DNA from: Clostridium culturomicium | GTDB lineage: Bacteria; Bacillota; Clostridia; Clostridiales; Clostridiaceae | Reading direction: 5' to 3' | NCBI RefSeq assembly: GCF_000821305.1 | Contig: NZ_CCXK01000017.1 | Coordinates: forward strand, 994,159 to 1,058,158 | Length of the DNA: 64,000 nt | Shown here: positions 46,237 through 55,893 of the stretch, in pieces | Position numbering within the stretch: the stretch's first letter is position 1 | How the letters are laid out: the number at the start of each line of letters is the position of its first letter | Program-made: the position numbers and the translations under genes | Notes under the pieces: generated by a model | Database searches by the model: none | The model's input: only the letters and a program-made list of their open reading frames with translations | What the model was told of the DNA's origin: nothing

Positions 46237-47508
46237 TTATATTTTGGGTTCTTTAATTAATTCACCACTTACATATCTTTCAATAATATTCTCCCAGCTT
46301 CCTGTGTAAATGAACTTTTGAAGCCTTTCTTCAAGAGAAATTTCCTTTAAAACCGTTAAATCGCTGTCGTCAATAACTAATGCATCAAATTCAAAGCCTT
46401 CTTCAAAGGAACCAACCTTTCCAAAGAAAGCACCACTGCCCTTTGTTGCTAAATAGAATAATTCAGGTGTGGTTAGTGGGGCTTCAGTTTTACCGCTTTC
46501 TAACCACTTCATATTCGATACCTGTCCTGCTTCTATCATAACGCTACACATAGATAAGCTATGACCTCCTGAAATATCAGAAGCTAGTCCAATAGGAATG
46601 CCCGCTTTTAGCAGCTTACGAATTGGTGCAATTCCACTTGCCAAGTTTGAATTTGAATTCGGACTGTGAGCAATAAATACCTTGTTTTTACTTAGAAGTT
46701 CAATTTCCTCCTCTTCTAAAAGTACACAGTGTGCCATAATTGTTGGCTGTTCACCCAAAAGTCCAGCTGCTTCATAAACACTGGCATAATTTCTTGCCTC
46801 AGGATGAAGCTCTTTTACAAACTCAATCTCACCTTTATTTTCACTTAAATGAGACTGAACAGGCACCTTATATTTCCTTGAGAGCTCCCCTAAGCCTTTA
46901 AGCAGCTTTGTTGAACAAGTTGGAACAAATCTTGGAGTTATTATTGGCTTAACCCTTTCATATCTGCTGCCGTAGTCCTTTAACAGTTTTTCTGTATCTT
47001 CCAAGGATTTATCAGTATCTTCACAGATAAAATCAGGACAGTTTCTATCCATGTTTACCTTACCAACATAAGCTCCAAGGCCAGCTTCATTAATTACATC
47101 CATTAAAAGCTTAGTTCCTTCAAGATGGATGCTTGCAAAGATAACACTTCTCATGGTTCCATTTTTCCAAAGTTCTAAAACCAGCTTTCTGTAAACCTTT
47201 TTTGCATATTCTAAATCGCTATACTTTCTTTCTTCAGGAAAGGTATAAGTTTCAAGCCAAGGCATTAATTCCTTATCAAGACCTAATCCTATGTTTGGAA
47301 ACTGCGGACCGTGAAGATGAATATCCACCAACCCTGGAATTATAAGTTTATCACCGTAATCCTTCACTTCAACCTGGTTATACTCCTCCGGCAGCTTATC
47401 AAATATACCTTTAACTTTTCCATCTTCAATTAATATATAGCTGTCTTTAAAAATCTCGTACTTACCAAAATCCTTAGTAAAAATAATGTTACCCTTTAAT
47501 CCACGCAC
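46237..47508 (-). CDS. guaD: Guanine deaminase
   Basis: 423 aa amidohydrolase that converts guanine to xanthine and ammonia. PGLVDIHLHGPQFPNIGLGL carries the metal HxH. YVGKVNMDRNCPDFICEDTD is characteristic of guanine deaminases. VQSHLSENKGEIEF, MAHCVLLEEEEI, and GLASDISGGHSLSM give the other metal and catalytic residues. The GTG start lies four nt after the xdhD-type stop, so they are co-transcribed. It supplies xanthine to the hydroxylases encoded alongside. Confidence 0.93.
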   Translation of the reverse strand: MRGLKGNIIFTKDFGKYEIFKDSYILIEDGKVKGIFDKLPEEYNQVEVKDYGDKLIIPGLVDIHLHGPQFPNIGLGLDKELMPWLETYTFPEERKYSDLEYAKKVYRKLVLELWKNGTMRSVIFASIHLEGTKLLMDVINEAGLGAYVGKVNMDRNCPDFICEDTDKSLEDTEKLLKDYGSRYERVKPIITPRFVPTCSTKLLKGLGELSRKYKVPVQSHLSENKGEIEFVKELHPEARNYASVYEAAGLLGEQPTIMAHCVLLEEEEIELLSKNKVFIAHSPNSNSNLASGIAPIRKLLKAGIPIGLASDISGGHSLSMCSVMIEAGQVSNMKWLESGKTEAPLTTPELFYLATKGSGAFFGKVGSFEEGFEFDALVIDDSDLTVLKEISLEERLQKFIYTGSWENIIERYVSGELIKEPKI

Positions 47509-47511
47509 CTT

Positions 47512-50175
47512 TTATTTTACCTTCTTTCTATAGTAAGTTTCCTTTAACGGTAATGAAGTTCTAAACTTTCCATCTAAAGCATAATAGGCCCCCTGAACTG
47601 CTGGCGCTGTTGGAATTGATGTAATCTCGCCCACCCCCTTTGCACCAAAGGCTAGTTCACATACATTTTTCTCAACAATAACACTAGTTATTTTCGGAAC
47701 AGCATTAGCTCTGAATATTCCTAAAGTACCAAATTTAGCTATTGGAACACACTTTTTCAAAGGATAATCCTCAGTTAAAGCATAGCCAAGGCTCATGACA
47801 ACACCGCCTTCAATCTGCCCTTCCACATTTATAGGATTTATCGCTCTTCCTACATCATGGGCAGCCACAACTTCCTTAAGACTTCCATCTTCATTAAGAA
47901 TTACAAGCTGTGTTGCGTAACCATAAGCCACATGACTCACTGGATTTTCCTTAGTGGAGTTTATTGGATCAGTGATTCCTGTATATTCACCCTTATAAAC
48001 TCGTCCCTCAAGTAGCCTTAAAATCTCTTCAGGATTCCTTAACAGCCATAGTTTTATCTCTTCATGATCTTTTAATAGCCATTGGCTTCCACCACAGTCA
48101 CAATCACTAGCCGACAAATCCTCACCTGCCAAGACCCTGACATCCTCCAAAAACTTCATAGATGCAGTTCTTGTGGCTTCTCCTGTAAACACGGTTTGTC
48201 TTGAAGCTGTACTTGTGCCTGCATTTGGTGTTTCATGAGTATCAGGGACTCCAACTTTTATAAACTTAATCGGAAGTCCCGTAGCTTCACATAAAATCTG
48301 AGTCATTGTGGTTGCAATGCCCTGCCCCATACAGGCAGCACTGGTTTTAATAATTATAGCCCCATCCTTAACCTGTAAGTTACATCTTCCTGTATCTGGT
48401 ATTCCGACCCCTACCCCGCTATTTTTCATACAACATGCAAGCCCTGCATATTTACTACTGTAGTACTTATCCTTAACCGCTTCTAGAGTTTCCTTTATGG
48501 CTGTTCCAGCATCTGCAATTTGTCCATTTGGCAAAGCTTCTCCTGGTTCTACCACATTTCTATGTCTTATCTCCCATGGGGAAATTCCAACCTTTTCAGC
48601 CAGCATATTAAGGTTACATTCACCACCAAATACGGATTGAGTAACGCCAAATCCCCTGAAGGCTCCTGCAGGAGGATTGTTTGTGTAAACCGCCGTTCCA
48701 GTTATATCAATATTTTTACATCTATAAGGTCCTGCAGCATGAGTACATGCCCTTTGAAGCACTGGTCCGCCAAGGGAAGCATAGGCACCTGTATCTGAAA
48801 CAATATCTGCTTTAAAGGCTGTTAAGTGTCCATCCTCATCACAACCAGTAGTTATAGTCATTTCCATGGAATGTCGCTTTGGATGAATCATTATACTTTC
48901 CTTACGACTTAAGGTAACCTTTACAGGCTTCTTTATAATATATGCAAGAAGGGCTGCATGGTGCTGCACGCTCATATCCTCTTTTCCCCCAAAACCACCT
49001 CCAACATACTTGCTTATGGAACGAACCTTTTCCTTAGGAAGTGCTAAAAGCTCAGAAATCTCCCTTTGCTCATCGTAAACTCCTTGAGCTCCTGTATAAA
49101 CTAAAACACCATCACCATCTGGCATAGCTAAAGCACTTTCTGGTTCTAAAAAGCCGTGCTCTGTAAAAGGAGTGCTATAGGTGTTGGTTACCACATACTT
49201 AGAATTTTTCAGTGCTTCCTCCACATTACCTCTTCGAAGTCTTTCACTCTTTAAAATATTTCCACCCTCATGAATCCTAGGTGCTCCTTCTGCTAAAGCC
49301 ATAATCGGATTCTCCAATATAGGAAGCTCCTCATACTCAACCTCAATTAAGGCAAGTACTTCCTTTAGGCCTTCCTTAGTTCTTGCAGCAGCAAGAGCCA
49401 CAGAATCTCCTACATAACGAGTTATCTCTCCCACAGCAATTAATGCTGGCCAGTCCTTAACAATATGTCCAATATATCTGGCTCCTGGAACATCCTCAGC
49501 AGTTAAAACTGCGACAGCCTCTGGATGCTTCCTAGCCTTTTCAATATTTATACTTTTAACTAGAGCCCTTGGATACTTGGTTCTTAGAGCTGAACCGTAA
49601 ATTAAACCCTCAACCTTAAGGTCATCAACATAAATTGCAGTACCTAAAATTTTCTCCATGCCATCTAGTCTTGGGATAGCTTTTCCTATAGATCCATCCT
49701 CATCTTCATCCAAGGTAAGCTTGCCTTCTCTTAAAATCTCCGCCACCAGCTTTATACCATCAACAATTTTTTGATATCCAGTACATCTGCAGATATTGCT
49801 TCTTATAGCACTTCTGATTTCCTCATCAGATGGATTATTATTTTTATTTAAAAGCCCCTTAGTACTCATAACCATCCCTGGAATACAAAAGCCGCACTGA
49901 ACTGCACCAGCCTTTGAAAATCCATAGGCAAAAGCTTGCTTCTCAAACTCCGATAAACCTTCAACGGTCTCAACTTCCTTACCTTGAACTTTTTCTAAAG
50001 TATTAAGGCATGCCCTTGCTGGTACTCCATTTATCAGAATCATACAAGCCCCACAGGCTCCTTCTCCACAACCATTTTTTACGGAGGTTAGATTTGCTTC
50101 TTCTCTTAAATATTCAAGAAGATTAATATTCTTTTCAAAAGACACCTGCTTGCCATTTAAAGTAAATTCCAACAT
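47512..50175 (-). CDS. xdhD: Fused selenium-dependent-type molybdenum hydroxylase (XdhD-like)
   Basis: 887 aa. N-terminal two-cluster Fe-S domain (NGCGEGACGACMILINGVPA; AVQCGFCIPGMVMS; NICRCTGYQKI, residues 1-160) is fused to the Mo domain (from IPRLDGMEKILGTAIYVDDL). Mo-site motifs: KYVGGGFGGKEDMSVQHHAA, AGAFRGFGVTQSVF, ACMGQGIATTMTQIL and AFGAKGVGEITSIPTAPAVQ (catalytic Glu). The arrangement fits the selenium-dependent xanthine dehydrogenase family. Selenium in this family is a labile cofactor, not selenocysteine, and no UGA is used. No FAD domain. ATG 50175 has AGGAGG eight bases upstream. Confidence 0.9.
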   Translation of the reverse strand: MLEFTLNGKQVSFEKNINLLEYLREEANLTSVKNGCGEGACGACMILINGVPARACLNTLEKVQGKEVETVEGLSEFEKQAFAYGFSKAGAVQCGFCIPGMVMSTKGLLNKNNNPSDEEIRSAIRSNICRCTGYQKIVDGIKLVAEILREGKLTLDEDEDGSIGKAIPRLDGMEKILGTAIYVDDLKVEGLIYGSALRTKYPRALVKSINIEKARKHPEAVAVLTAEDVPGARYIGHIVKDWPALIAVGEITRYVGDSVALAAARTKEGLKEVLALIEVEYEELPILENPIMALAEGAPRIHEGGNILKSERLRRGNVEEALKNSKYVVTNTYSTPFTEHGFLEPESALAMPDGDGVLVYTGAQGVYDEQREISELLALPKEKVRSISKYVGGGFGGKEDMSVQHHAALLAYIIKKPVKVTLSRKESIMIHPKRHSMEMTITTGCDEDGHLTAFKADIVSDTGAYASLGGPVLQRACTHAAGPYRCKNIDITGTAVYTNNPPAGAFRGFGVTQSVFGGECNLNMLAEKVGISPWEIRHRNVVEPGEALPNGQIADAGTAIKETLEAVKDKYYSSKYAGLACCMKNSGVGVGIPDTGRCNLQVKDGAIIIKTSAACMGQGIATTMTQILCEATGLPIKFIKVGVPDTHETPNAGTSTASRQTVFTGEATRTASMKFLEDVRVLAGEDLSASDCDCGGSQWLLKDHEEIKLWLLRNPEEILRLLEGRVYKGEYTGITDPINSTKENPVSHVAYGYATQLVILNEDGSLKEVVAAHDVGRAINPINVEGQIEGGVVMSLGYALTEDYPLKKCVPIAKFGTLGIFRANAVPKITSVIVEKNVCELAFGAKGVGEITSIPTAPAVQGAYYALDGKFRTSLPLKETYYRKKVK

Positions 50176-50200
50176 TTTATTCACCTCCTAATTCCACAAT

Positions 50201-50237
50201 AGGACCCATGGTTTTAATTTCTTAAATCCAGGGTCCT
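50201..50237 (-). promoter_or_regulatory. Leader hairpin before xdhD-type gene
   Basis: AGGACCC / GGGTCCT, 7 bp plus TGG/CCA after a bulge, ending about 11 bases before the SD. No U-run, so an mRNA-stability or translation element is more likely than a terminator. Confidence 0.45.
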
Positions 50238-50332
50238 GTTGATTAAATACCTTTACTAACTACTTAGTAATTAAATATTCTATACTATTCTGAATATTCC
50301 TTTTTTAATATCACTTCTCTATATTTAAGTTA

Positions 50333-50370
50333 AGGAAACTCATTATTCACCTTTGTTAAAAGGAGTAAGT
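50333..50370 (+). repeat. Hairpin repeat of the GGAAACTC...AGGAGTAAGTT type
   Basis: Shares GGAAACTC and AGGAGTAAGTT ends with the 75-nt repeats upstream of ygeY but in opposite orientation. The interior differs (CCTTT / AAAGG stem). It lies between the PLP beta-family gene and xdhD. Confidence 0.6.
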
Positions 50371-50401
50371 TACTAACCTAATCATAGATCTAGAGTATCA
50401 C

Positions 50402-51880
50402 TTATATTTCATTCACCCTAGAATTAAATTCTTCAATTAACTTATCAAGGTCTGGAGCCATTTGATGAAGTCTATCCCAATAGTTTTCATAGTCATACCA
50501 TTGAGCATTTAACTCATCAAGCTCATATTGCTGCTGCTCGATCCAAGTATAGTATTTTAAATTGTGAATTCTCTTCTTAGAGGTGTAAGTTAACTCTTCC
50601 ATAGAATCTGTTCTTACTGCAAGAACGTTAGCTGCATGGTCAGTCATAGCATCTCTTTCTTCGTAATCTCTTCCTCTTTCTACCTTCATCTCTTCTAGTC
50701 TTGATTGATACATTTCTGCAGAGTCAGTAAGCACTGTCATTACCATATCATTTTCAGTAAGCTCATAGTATTTAGCAAACTTAATTGCACATAGAATGTT
50801 TGCAGCTCCTGAAATTCCTATCCATGATAACTTCTCGATTACTTCTTCAGCAACGCCGATTGATCTTAAGTATTCTTGTCCTGCTGGTTCATTACATAAC
50901 CTGAAGAAGCCCATACTGTCATTATCATCTATTGCAATAACCATATCTGTATTCTTAACGTTGTGAATCCATGGCACGTGCTTGTCTCCAATGCCTTCTA
51001 TTCTGTGGTCACCAAAGCCATTATTTAATAAAGTTGGGCATTGTAAAGCCTCTCCAACAACCATCTTAGCGCCCTTATAGTTATCCTTAATAAACTCAGC
51101 ACTTCCTAAAGTTCCTGCTGAACCAGAAGTTAAGCAAACTCCAGCAACTCTGCCATTCTCGCCTTTCTCATGTTCAATGATAGACTTCATAGCATTTCCT
51201 GTTACTTCATAGTGCCATAGGTTATTTCCAAGCTCTCCAAATTGGTTAAAGATTACTACGTTATCACGAGTTCTTCTTAGTTCCCAAGTTTTATCATAAA
51301 TTTCTTTAACGTTACTTTCACAGCCTGGAGTTGCAATTACCTCGCCTGCAACTTCTTTAAGCCAGTTAAATCTCTCCTTACTCATGTTTTCAGGAAGGAT
51401 AGCAATTGATTTACAGCCAAGTAATGTTGAGTTGTAAGCTCCACCTCTGCAATAATTACCAGTTGATGGCCAAACAGCTTCATGATATTTAGGGTCAAAT
51501 TGACCAGTTACAAGTCTTGGAACTAGACATGCAAAACTAGCACCAACTTTGTGTGCTCCAATTGGGAAGAACTTTCCAGCCATAGCAAAGATTCTTGCTT
51601 TAACCCCAGAAATTTCTGATGGGATTTCAATGTAGTTAGGAAGTGGATTATAAAGTCCCCCTTCTTTAACTGGCTGGTTGTACCAAGAAATTCTGAATAG
51701 GTTAACTGGATCGATGTCCCAAAGCCCTGTGTTTTTTAACTTTTCTTTGATTTCATCTGGAATAAGGCTTGGATCCTTCATTTGAGCAATAGTTGGGATA
51801 ACTATGTTCTTTTCCTTAGCCGCCTGAGCTGTCTTTTGAATTTGCTCTTCATTTATATCTAAATTAATTAACTTGTGCAT
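50402..51880 (-). CDS. PLP-dependent fold-type II enzyme (beta-family, unassigned)
   Basis: About 492 aa, start at MHKLINLD (SD GAGGAGG). GKFFPIGAHKVGASFACLVP holds the probable PLP Lys, WPSTGNYCRGGAYNSTLLGC the substrate loop and CLTSGSAGTLGSAEFI the phosphate-binding loop. It belongs to the tryptophan synthase beta / cysteine synthase superfamily but matches no named activity I know. It neighbours a threonine-synthase-like gene and ygeY, where E. coli-type clusters have YgeX, diaminopropionate ammonia-lyase. A role on amino-acid intermediates of purine breakdown is inferred. Confidence 0.8.
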   Translation of the reverse strand: MHKLINLDINEEQIQKTAQAAKEKNIVIPTIAQMKDPSLIPDEIKEKLKNTGLWDIDPVNLFRISWYNQPVKEGGLYNPLPNYIEIPSEISGVKARIFAMAGKFFPIGAHKVGASFACLVPRLVTGQFDPKYHEAVWPSTGNYCRGGAYNSTLLGCKSIAILPENMSKERFNWLKEVAGEVIATPGCESNVKEIYDKTWELRRTRDNVVIFNQFGELGNNLWHYEVTGNAMKSIIEHEKGENGRVAGVCLTSGSAGTLGSAEFIKDNYKGAKMVVGEALQCPTLLNNGFGDHRIEGIGDKHVPWIHNVKNTDMVIAIDDNDSMGFFRLCNEPAGQEYLRSIGVAEEVIEKLSWIGISGAANILCAIKFAKYYELTENDMVMTVLTDSAEMYQSRLEEMKVERGRDYEERDAMTDHAANVLAVRTDSMEELTYTSKKRIHNLKYYTWIEQQQYELDELNAQWYDYENYWDRLHQMAPDLDKLIEEFNSRVNEI

Positions 51881-51928
51881 TTGTACTACCTCCTCAATAT
51901 AAAACAAATTATTCTTCCTATTCATAAC

Positions 51929-52089
51929 CTTGTGTTCTTTTTTAAAGAAATGTTGTTAGCATTAGACTCTATTTTCTTTTTTAAAGAAATGTTGTTAAAC
52001 TTTACTCCTATAGAGTCAAAGTTCTATTTCTAACTTGTACTTCTTATTCAAATACCTTACCAACATTTATTTATAATATAAGCACATAG
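51929..52089. repeat. Three copies of the ~33-bp dispersed motif arranged as a 161-bp inverted structure
   Basis: Plus-strand copies at 51929-51958 and 51967-51998 (both with TTCTTTTTTAAAGAAATGTT, 39 bp apart) face a minus-strand copy at 52056-52089 (CTATGTGCTTATATTATAAA then TAAATGTTGGTAAGG). The block lies in the leader region of the PLP beta-family gene. It is MITE-like in shape, or a multi-site operator. Confidence 0.7.
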
Positions 52090-52143
52090 GTGCATAAACC
52101 TTTCATGGTGTACAATCTATATTTTTACAAACAACTTTTATTT

Positions 52144-53388
52144 CTAGTTAACCTTCAAATACTTAATTAGCTCCTCCATGTCTGGCTTCACTAATTCTGG
52201 TCTAGTTACAGCTTTTTGAGCAGATTTAACATCCTTTAATCCGCTGCCTGAAACCACAAAGACTACAGTTTCATCTTCGCCGATTAATCCTTGCTCAACT
52301 AGCTTTTTGAGTCCTGCAAAGCTGGTTACTCCAGCAGGCTCCCCAAAGACACCAGTATATCTTGCTAGTTCAGTGATAGCTGATAAAATCTCATCATCAC
52401 TTACATCTACGGTGATTCCCTTACTGTCTCTTAAAGCATTTAATGCCTTATAACCGTTTCTTGGAACACCAACAGAAATACTGTCTGCAATAGTTGATGG
52501 CGGAACATAATCAAACTCTCTAGAATTTCTTCTATAGGTTCTGTTAACTGGATTAGAGCCATTTGCTTGTACCGATACCATAGTCGGAACCTTGTCAATA
52601 AGTCCAAGGTCGTAGAACTCCTTAAAGCCCTTCCATACACTTGAAATTGAACATCCATCTCCCACGGACATGATTACCTTATCTGGCACTTCAAAGCCCA
52701 GCTGCTCACAAATTTCAAAAGCTGCTATTTTCTTTCCTTCACAAAGATAAGGATTTATGGCACAGCTTCTGTTGTACCAGCCGAAATGATCCACAGCCTT
52801 TAAGCAGAAATCAAAGGCAGTATCATAATCTCCATCCACTAGAATTACGTTACTTCCAAAAACTAAAAGCTGTGCAAGCTTAGCCTCAGGAATATTCTTT
52901 GGCACGAAGATATAATTTTTAATTCCCATACAGGCAGCAAAACCAGAAAGGGAGGAAGCAGCATTACCAGTGGAAGCCGCACACATTATATCCTTCTTAA
53001 GCTCAATTGCCTTTGCCACACCAACTGCTGTTGCTCTATCCTTAAAGGAAGCTGTAGGGTTTCTTCCCTCATCCTTTACAAAAACCTTCTTAATATTAAA
53101 AGCCTTCTCAAGTCTAGGCGCTTCATAAAGCGGTGTCCAGCCAATTTGAAGAGGTGCAACTCCTTCCTTTGTTTCTAGCGGAAGGATAGGCATATATCTC
53201 CAAATATTTTTATCATCATTATTTAAAAGGTATTCCTTAGTTAATTCTTTTTTAACTAAGTCCATATCATATATAACATCTAAAGTTCCCTCAGTTCCAC
53301 AGTCTGGGCAGTTATACATTACGGTTTCATCAACCATTTTCCCACACTTAGAACAGACTAAACCTTTAATCTTCTTCAAAACATTCAC
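52144..53388 (-). CDS. Threonine-synthase-like PLP enzyme
   Basis: About 412 aa. An N-terminal zinc ribbon (LVCSKCGKMV, YNCPDCGTEG) is followed by fold-type II PLP domains: GRNPTASFKDRATAVGVAKA (PLP Lys), AASTGNAASSLSGFAACM and VSVGDGCSISSVWKGFKEF. TFVVSGSGLKDV-like VVFVVSGSGLKDVKSA ends the core. True ThrC uses O-phosphohomoserine; location between ygeY and another PLP gene in a purine locus suggests a different substrate, perhaps a 2,3-diamino or 2-amino-3-hydroxy acid (inference). The start is GTG 53388 or TTG 53379 (better SD spacing). Confidence 0.8.
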   Translation of the reverse strand: MNVLKKIKGLVCSKCGKMVDETVMYNCPDCGTEGTLDVIYDMDLVKKELTKEYLLNNDDKNIWRYMPILPLETKEGVAPLQIGWTPLYEAPRLEKAFNIKKVFVKDEGRNPTASFKDRATAVGVAKAIELKKDIMCAASTGNAASSLSGFAACMGIKNYIFVPKNIPEAKLAQLLVFGSNVILVDGDYDTAFDFCLKAVDHFGWYNRSCAINPYLCEGKKIAAFEICEQLGFEVPDKVIMSVGDGCSISSVWKGFKEFYDLGLIDKVPTMVSVQANGSNPVNRTYRRNSREFDYVPPSTIADSISVGVPRNGYKALNALRDSKGITVDVSDDEILSAITELARYTGVFGEPAGVTSFAGLKKLVEQGLIGEDETVVFVVSGSGLKDVKSAQKAVTRPELVKPDMEELIKYLKVN

Positions 53389-53575
53389 CTACCTTTAAAT
53401 GAAACATTAAGAATGAAGCATAAAAGATTACCTCTGAAATTCCAAAGGAGTTTATTTATTTAATTATTTAATTTAACTCATGGAAATGCAGAGTAGCTCC
53501 TACCTTAATCTTTCACCTTTCACTTTTCATCTTTCACTACATTTAATTGGGTTTTTAACTAAAAAATTATTAAAA

Positions 53576-54793
53576 TTACTTGCAGTACTTTTGTACATAA
53601 GTAATTGGAATCATTGCATACATAGCTGCACACTTAACTAATTCATCCTTGAAGGTTAATTCGTTTGGTGCGTGCGCTTGGTCCTCATGTCCAGGTCCGA
53701 TACCTACGCATGGAATTCCATATCTACCCATGATAGATACTGCATTTGTAGAGAATGTCCATTTATCAACTAATGGCTCTTCCTTGAATAAGCCTTTATA
53801 AGCATCAACTAAAGTCATGCAAGCTGGGTGATCTTCTGGAAGTACCCAAGTTGGGAAGTAGCATTCTGTTGGATATACAAGTCCTGTGTAAGCTGGTCTT
53901 TCGTAAGTGTACATTTCAACCTTTGCACCAGCAGCTTTTACTGAAGGAAGATCTTCAATTTGCTTTATAGCATAATCCCATGTTTCCCCATTTGTAAGCC
54001 TTCTATCAATAGAAACTGTACATCCATCTGCAACTGCACATCTTGATGGAGAAGAGAAGAAGATTTCAGAAACTGTTAAAGTTCCTTTTCCTAAGAATGG
54101 ATCATCTATTAATCTTTCATTTAATTCCTTTAATTCATTTAGGATTGGAGCCATTTTGAAAATAGCGTTTTCTCCTCTTTCTGGAGCAGAACCGTGACAG
54201 CTGATTCCGTGAGTTGTAACTTTTATTTCCATTCTTCCTCTATGTCCTCTGTAGATGTTGCAGGAAGTTGGCTCAGTTATAACAACGAACTCTGGCTTAA
54301 TTCCATCTTCATTTACAATGTACTGCCAGCATAATCCATCACAATCCTCTTCTTGAACTGTTCCAGTTACAATAAGTGTATAGTCATCTTCAAGATTTAA
54401 ATCCTTAATGATTTTTCCTGCATAAACCATGGAAGCCATTCCGCCTTCTTGGTCTGATCCACCTCTTCCATAGATATTGTTCTCATCTTCATAACCTTCA
54501 TATGGATCATGAGTCCAGTTGTTTATATCACCAATTCCAACTGTGTCTATGTGAGCATCCATTGCTATAACATGTTTACCATGTCCAATATACCCAAGAA
54601 CATTTCCCATTGGGTCTATTTCAACCTTATCAAAACCTACCTTTTCCATTTCCTCTTTGATTCTTAAAACTACTTCTCTTTCTCCACAGCTCTCACTTGG
54701 GATTTTTATCATATCCCTTAAGAATTTTGTCATATCTTTTTTGTACTCATTAGCCAATCTTAAAATTTCTGTTTCACAAATTATATTTGTCAT
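53576..54793 (-). CDS. ygeY: YgeY-type M20 family hydrolase
   Basis: About 405 aa zinc amidohydrolase. [20 protein letters not shown] gives the metal His/Asp, [15 protein letters not shown] the bridging Asp, [12 protein letters not shown] the catalytic Glu pair, and [19 protein letters not shown] the family loop. YgeY marks selenium-metabolism-linked purine clusters. It probably removes an acyl or carbamoyl group from an open-chain intermediate (inference). ATG 54793 follows AAGGAGGG; the longer frame to 54823 lies in a tandem repeat and is unlikely to be used. Confidence 0.88.
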   Translation of the reverse strand: MTNIICETEILRLANEYKKDMTKFLRDMIKIPSESCGEREVVLRIKEEMEKVGFDKVEIDPMGNVLGYIGHGKHVIAMDAHIDTVGIGDINNWTHDPYEGYEDENNIYGRGGSDQEGGMASMVYAGKIIKDLNLEDDYTLIVTGTVQEEDCDGLCWQYIVNEDGIKPEFVVITEPTSCNIYRGHRGRMEIKVTTHGISCHGSAPERGENAIFKMAPILNELKELNERLIDDPFLGKGTLTVSEIFFSSPSRCAVADGCTVSIDRRLTNGETWDYAIKQIEDLPSVKAAGAKVEMYTYERPAYTGLVYPTECYFPTWVLPEDHPACMTLVDAYKGLFKEEPLVDKWTFSTNAVSIMGRYGIPCVGIGPGHEDQAHAPNELTFKDELVKCAAMYAMIPITYVQKYCK

Positions 54794-54805
54794 TTTTAAA
54801 ACCCT

Positions 54806-54955
54806 CCTTAAGTAAATGTCCAAATCTCTGATTTGGTCAATATGAACTTACTCCTCGAATAAATATTAAGAGGAGTTTCCCCTTAAATGAATATCTAAAT
54901 CTTTGATTATTTAACATGAATTTACTCCTTTGAATGAATATGAAAAGGAGTTTCC
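54806..54955 (-). repeat. Tandem 75-nt repeat (two copies) in the ygeY leader
   Basis: Copy A (54955-54881) and copy B (54880-54806) both begin GGAAACTCCT and end TTAAGG. The first stem is CTCCTTT/AAAGGAG in A and CTCCTC/GAGGAG in B, so paired bases changed together. Copy B has a second hairpin CCAAATC-AGA-GATTTGG. The end of copy B supplies the ygeY Shine-Dalgarno. Confidence 0.85.
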
Positions 54956-54980
54956 TTTCCAATGGATTATTTTTCAAAAG

Positions 54981-55787
54981 CTATTTCGAAATCTCTCTTT
55001 GAAGCATTAAAATCCCTTCTAAAACTCCTCCTCCAATAGTTCTTGCTTTATCAGAAATAGTTGTACAATTCTTCACCTGCTCCATCCTTGGATCCACATC
55101 CGCAATTTTAAGCCCTACCTTTACCTCAAATCCCTCTTTAATTATTCCTCTTAAAACTCCTGGAATTAAGGTTTTAACCTGCTGTCCATCAATTAATGCT
55201 AAGATTTCACCAGCTTCAACTAAGTCACCAATTTCCTTAATATTTTTAATTCTACCTTCATAAGGACTATAAATAACTCTCTCAATATCGTAACCGCCAA
55301 TAACCCCTGGACTTCCAGTGTTCTTCTTTGCATAGCCTTCAAAAATAAGTCTGCCAAGGTCGTGGCCCCTCATGGTTTCGATAACAATGTGAGCATCTAA
55401 ACCTGCTTTAAAGCCAGGTCCTAAGGCAACAGTTATTGGTGCCATTTCCTTTGTTGTGCCAAGATTCTTTTTTGCAAGAATGGCATCAACAAGAGCTACA
55501 GGCTGAATTATATTTATAAATTCACCCTTAGGATCCACAACTAAAGGGACATTTCCCTCTTCCCAGACCTTTAAAATTTCCTCTTCTGAAGAAACTAATA
55601 CACCTTTTATCCCTTCCACTTCAGTAACTCCATCGTACACTGCTTCACTAAAGGAAGCTTTTCTTCTAATGGTGGTTGGTTTGTCTATCTCTAAAACCAG
55701 CACCATGAACCCCGCTCTATGAAGCTTTTGAATGATTCCTGAAGCTATGTCTCCTCCTCCTCTTACAATTACCCTGTTATTCATCAT
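54981..55787 (-). CDS. yqeB: YqeB, selenium-dependent molybdenum hydroxylase maturation protein
   Basis: 268 aa. RVIVRGGGDIASGIIQKLHR, FMVLVLEIDKPTTIRRKASF, VDAILAKKNLGTTKEMAPIT, VALGPGFKAGLDAHIVIETM and SPYEGRIKNIKEIGDLVEAG match the YqeB (EF2563) family, a marker of selenium-dependent molybdenum hydroxylases (established association). Biochemical role unproven; probably part of selenium insertion or a labile cofactor step. SD AGGGAG overlaps two consecutive ATG codons. It lies between ygeY and mocA. Confidence 0.9.
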   Translation of the reverse strand: MMNNRVIVRGGGDIASGIIQKLHRAGFMVLVLEIDKPTTIRRKASFSEAVYDGVTEVEGIKGVLVSSEEEILKVWEEGNVPLVVDPKGEFINIIQPVALVDAILAKKNLGTTKEMAPITVALGPGFKAGLDAHIVIETMRGHDLGRLIFEGYAKKNTGSPGVIGGYDIERVIYSPYEGRIKNIKEIGDLVEAGEILALIDGQQVKTLIPGVLRGIIKEGFEVKVGLKIADVDPRMEQVKNCTTISDKARTIGGGVLEGILMLQREISK

Positions 55788-55893
55788 CCCATCTCCCTAG
55801 AAGTTCTATTTTAAAACCATCCTATAGAATTTAGTAATCGTAGTTATCTTCCTTAATGAATTTTTCTTATTAAAACAACTTAATTAACTCTCT

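Noticed and set aside
47512..50175. Selenocysteine (in-frame UGA) in the xdhD-type protein
   Set aside because: The frame is continuous without UGA. The selenium of this family is a labile cofactor atom, not selenocysteine.
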